Assembly (NCBI RefSeq): GCF_000819685.1
Contig: NZ_CDBR01000083.1
Location: forward strand, 263-38,070
Direction of reading: 5' to 3'
Source: Aeromonas allosaccharophila
GTDB taxonomy: Bacteria; Pseudomonadota; Gammaproteobacteria; Enterobacterales; Aeromonadaceae
Length of the DNA stretch: 37,808 nucleotides
Shown: positions 36,138 through 37,808 of the stretch, piece after piece
How positions within the stretch are numbered: the first letter of the stretch is position 1
How the letters are laid out: each line of letters starts with the position of its first letter
The notes under the pieces: generated by a model
Databases searched by the model: none
What the model saw: the letters and a program-made list of their open reading frames with translations, nothing else
What the model was told of the DNA's origin: nothing
Program-made: the position numbers and the translations under genes

Positions 36138-37496
36138 ATGGCAAAGCAAGATATGGCCGCCAATCGAGCACAGGGCGGCTTTTTGGACTCTTATTTTTCC
36201 ATTTCTGCGCGCGGCAGTAGTGTGCGCCAGGAGCTGTTGGCCGGTTTGACCACCTTCCTGGCCATGGTCTACAGCATCATAGTGGTGCCGAACATGCTGG
36301 GTGCCGCCGGTTTTGAGCAGGGCCCCGTCTTCGTGGCAACCTGTTTGATCGCCGCCTTCGGCTCCCTGCTGATGGGTCTGTGGGCCAAGCTGCCGATGGC
36401 CATCGGTTGCGCCATCTCCCTCACCGCCTTTACCGCGTTCAGTCTGGTACTGGGTCAGGGACTGAGCATTCCGGTCGCGCTGGGCGCCATCTTCCTGATG
36501 GGTGTGCTGTTTACCCTGATCAGCGTCACCGGCGTGCGCCAGTGGATCCTGGATAACCTGCCCTCCGGCATCGCTCACGGCACCGGCATCGGTATCGGTC
36601 TGTTCCTGCTGCTGATCGCCACCAACGGCGTTGGCATGGTGATCAAGAACGAAGGGGCCGGTCTGCCGGTTCAGCTGGGTGAAGTGACCTCCTTCCCGGT
36701 CATCATGACGGTGCTGGGTCTGGCTGCCATATTCGGTCTGGAGCGTCGCAAGGTGCCGGGCGGCATCCTGATGGTAATTATCGCCATATCCATCCTCGGC
36801 CTTATCTTCGATCCGAAAGTGACCTGGCAGGGCTTCTTCGCCATGCCGAGCCTGACTGGCGAGAAAGGTTCGCTGGTAGGCAGCATGGATCTGCTGGGCG
36901 CCCTCAATCCGGTAGTGATTCCGACCGTGCTGGCGCTGGTGATGACCGCCGTGTTTGACGCCACCGGCACCATCCGTGCCGTGGCCGGTCAGGCGGGCCT
37001 TATCAACGAACGTGGCCATATCATCAGCGGCGGCAAGGCCCTGACTGCCGACTCCGTCAGCAGCATGGTGGCTGGCGTGGTGGGTGGTGCTCCGGCGGCC
37101 GTCTACATCGAATCCGCCGCAGGTACCGCTGCCGGTGGCAAGACCGGCCTGACCGCTGCGCTGGTCGGCGTGCTGTTCCTGCTGATGATCTTCCTCTCCC
37201 CGCTGAGTTATCTGGTGCCGGCTTACGCCACCGCACCGGCCCTGATGTACGTCGGTCTGCTGATGCTGGGCAACGTCACCAAGCTGGACTTCAGCGACTC
37301 GGTCGATGCCCTCGCCGGCATGCTGTGCGCCGTTTTCATCGTACTGACCTGCAACATCGTGACCGGCATCATGCTGGGCTTCGTGGCACTGGTCGTTGGC
37401 CGCATCTTCGCTGCCGAGTGGAAGAAGCTGAACGTCGGCACCGTCATCATCGCCCTGGCGCTGGTGGTCTTCTATGCCGGTGGCTGGGCCATCTAA
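36138..37496 (+). CDS. NCS2-family purine permease (AzgA-like: adenine or hypoxanthine/guanine)
   Basis: Proton-driven uptake of a purine base. 452 residues, about 12-14 hydrophobic segments. The AzgA branch is indicated by [22 protein letters not shown] in parts, [61 protein letters not shown] and a segment with [21 protein letters not shown], corresponding to conserved substrate-site regions. I cannot separate adenine (AdeP-type) from hypoxanthine/guanine (GhxP-type) specificity. PurR box upstream; AGGA precedes the ATG. Confidence 0.93.
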   Translation: MAKQDMAANRAQGGFLDSYFSISARGSSVRQELLAGLTTFLAMVYSIIVVPNMLGAAGFEQGPVFVATCLIAAFGSLLMGLWAKLPMAIGCAISLTAFTAFSLVLGQGLSIPVALGAIFLMGVLFTLISVTGVRQWILDNLPSGIAHGTGIGIGLFLLLIATNGVGMVIKNEGAGLPVQLGEVTSFPVIMTVLGLAAIFGLERRKVPGGILMVIIAISILGLIFDPKVTWQGFFAMPSLTGEKGSLVGSMDLLGALNPVVIPTVLALVMTAVFDATGTIRAVAGQAGLINERGHIISGGKALTADSVSSMVAGVVGGAPAAVYIESAAGTAAGGKTGLTAALVGVLFLLMIFLSPLSYLVPAYATAPALMYVGLLMLGNVTKLDFSDSVDALAGMLCAVFIVLTCNIVTGIMLGFVALVVGRIFAAEWKKLNVGTVIIALALVVFYAGGWAI

Positions 37497-37522
37497 CCCG
37501 TCCGGTTATTCCGGTTGTTGCG

Positions 37523-37545
37523 AAGGGCCCTGCGGGGCCCTTTTT
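37523..37545 (+). terminator. Terminator of the purine permease gene
   Basis: AAGGGCCC-TGCG-GGGCCCTT followed by TTT, 26 bp after the stop. The next bases (from 37549) begin the insertion sequence. Confidence 0.85.
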
Positions 37546-37548
37546 CAT

Positions 37549-37808
37549 GGCGCTGTCCCAATTACGTGTTGAAGGGCTAAGCTTGAAGTAGGCCATCACC
37601 TTGAGGTCTACCATCATGGATACCCCAGCCTTTCAACACCTGTTGTCCCTCTTTCCCCAGTTAACACTGCGCCAGCGCCGTGTTGCTCAGCAAGAGCTCA
37701 CTGCACCCCACACCATTACCTCGCTCAATACTCAGTTACCGGCATGCAGTGGCTGCCCATATTGTCAGGCCGATGTCACCCAGCTGGCACCTTGGGGATG
37801 GAGTCGGG
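37549..37808 (+). mobile_element. Left end of an IS1595-family-like insertion sequence (partial)
   Basis: GGCGCTGTCCCAATTACGTG at 37549 resembles the terminal repeats of IS1595-type elements (GGxxCTGTCCC). It is followed 67 bp later by the start of a transposase gene. The right end and target duplication are beyond the window, so the left boundary is provisional. Confidence 0.65.
37616..37808 (+). CDS. IS1595-family-like transposase, N-terminal 64 residues (partial)
   Basis: ATG 37616, open to the window edge. The fragment starts MDTPAFQHLLSLFPQLTLRQ and continues to a zinc-ribbon half (CSGCPYC) followed by LAPWGWSR. IS1595-type transposases open with a short helical segment, then a CxxC...CxxC zinc ribbon and a later DDE-like core. 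Only the first two parts can be seen here. The assignment is by recollection of the N-terminal pattern. Confidence 0.7.
   Translation, partial: MDTPAFQHLLSLFPQLTLRQRRVAQQELTAPHTITSLNTQLPACSGCPYCQADVTQLAPWGWSR

Overview
This window is chromosomal DNA of a gammaproteobacterium, most likely Aeromonas. That assignment is an inference from gene content, gene order and protein resemblance. The core order tRNA-Arg array / tRNA-Ser / csrA / lysC / alaS / recX / recA / pncC / mutS is the arrangement known from Vibrio-Aeromonas relatives, and the core genes are GC-rich.

Layout. 1-664: five identical tRNA-Arg(ACG) genes and one tRNA-Ser(GCU), read leftward from a promoter with a GC-rich discriminator. 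825-7680: csrA, lysC, alaS, recX, recA (with a LexA box) and pncC, all leftward. 7941-14673: a 6.65-kb, mostly AT-rich mobile element inserted in the 5' end of mutS. 14609-17185: mutS, now starting inside the element. 17276-24266: a patatin-like lipase, three paralogous orphan periplasmic binding proteins plus a fourth unrelated one, and a cidA/cidB pair with a divergent LysR regulator. 24402-28196: ybaK, ompW, a tiny membrane protein and a CHASE4-GGDEF protein. 28319-32108: divergent uvrA and ssb around an SOS box. 32243-37496: another binding protein, two small proteins, a cation-efflux transporter, a cold-shock gene and a PurR-controlled purine permease. 37549-37808: the left end of an IS1595-like insertion sequence, cut by the window edge.

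The most notable system is the mutS element. It carries a P4-type tyrosine integrase, an AlpA-like regulator, a HUH-like replication protein whose last codons are replaced by an IS256-family insertion, an unknown protein, four copies of a TGTGA-N3-TCACA dyad, and a complete flagellin gene with a sigma-28 promoter and a G9 tract next to its start codon. The original mutS start is stranded at the left junction as a 27-codon open reading frame. The right end supplies a new start codon and 16 new codons in frame with mutS. The replacement codons encode nearly the same residues as the native ones (NLSxHTPMM) but with mostly synonymous changes, which suggests that the element brought this segment from another host's mutS. 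The element therefore links mismatch repair, possible excision and replication, and a possibly slippage-variable surface flagellin.

The remaining genes are housekeeping or ordinary accessory genes. DNA repair is heavily represented (recA, recX, uvrA, ssb, mutS). The second unusual theme is the local expansion of substrate-binding proteins without any permease or ATPase.
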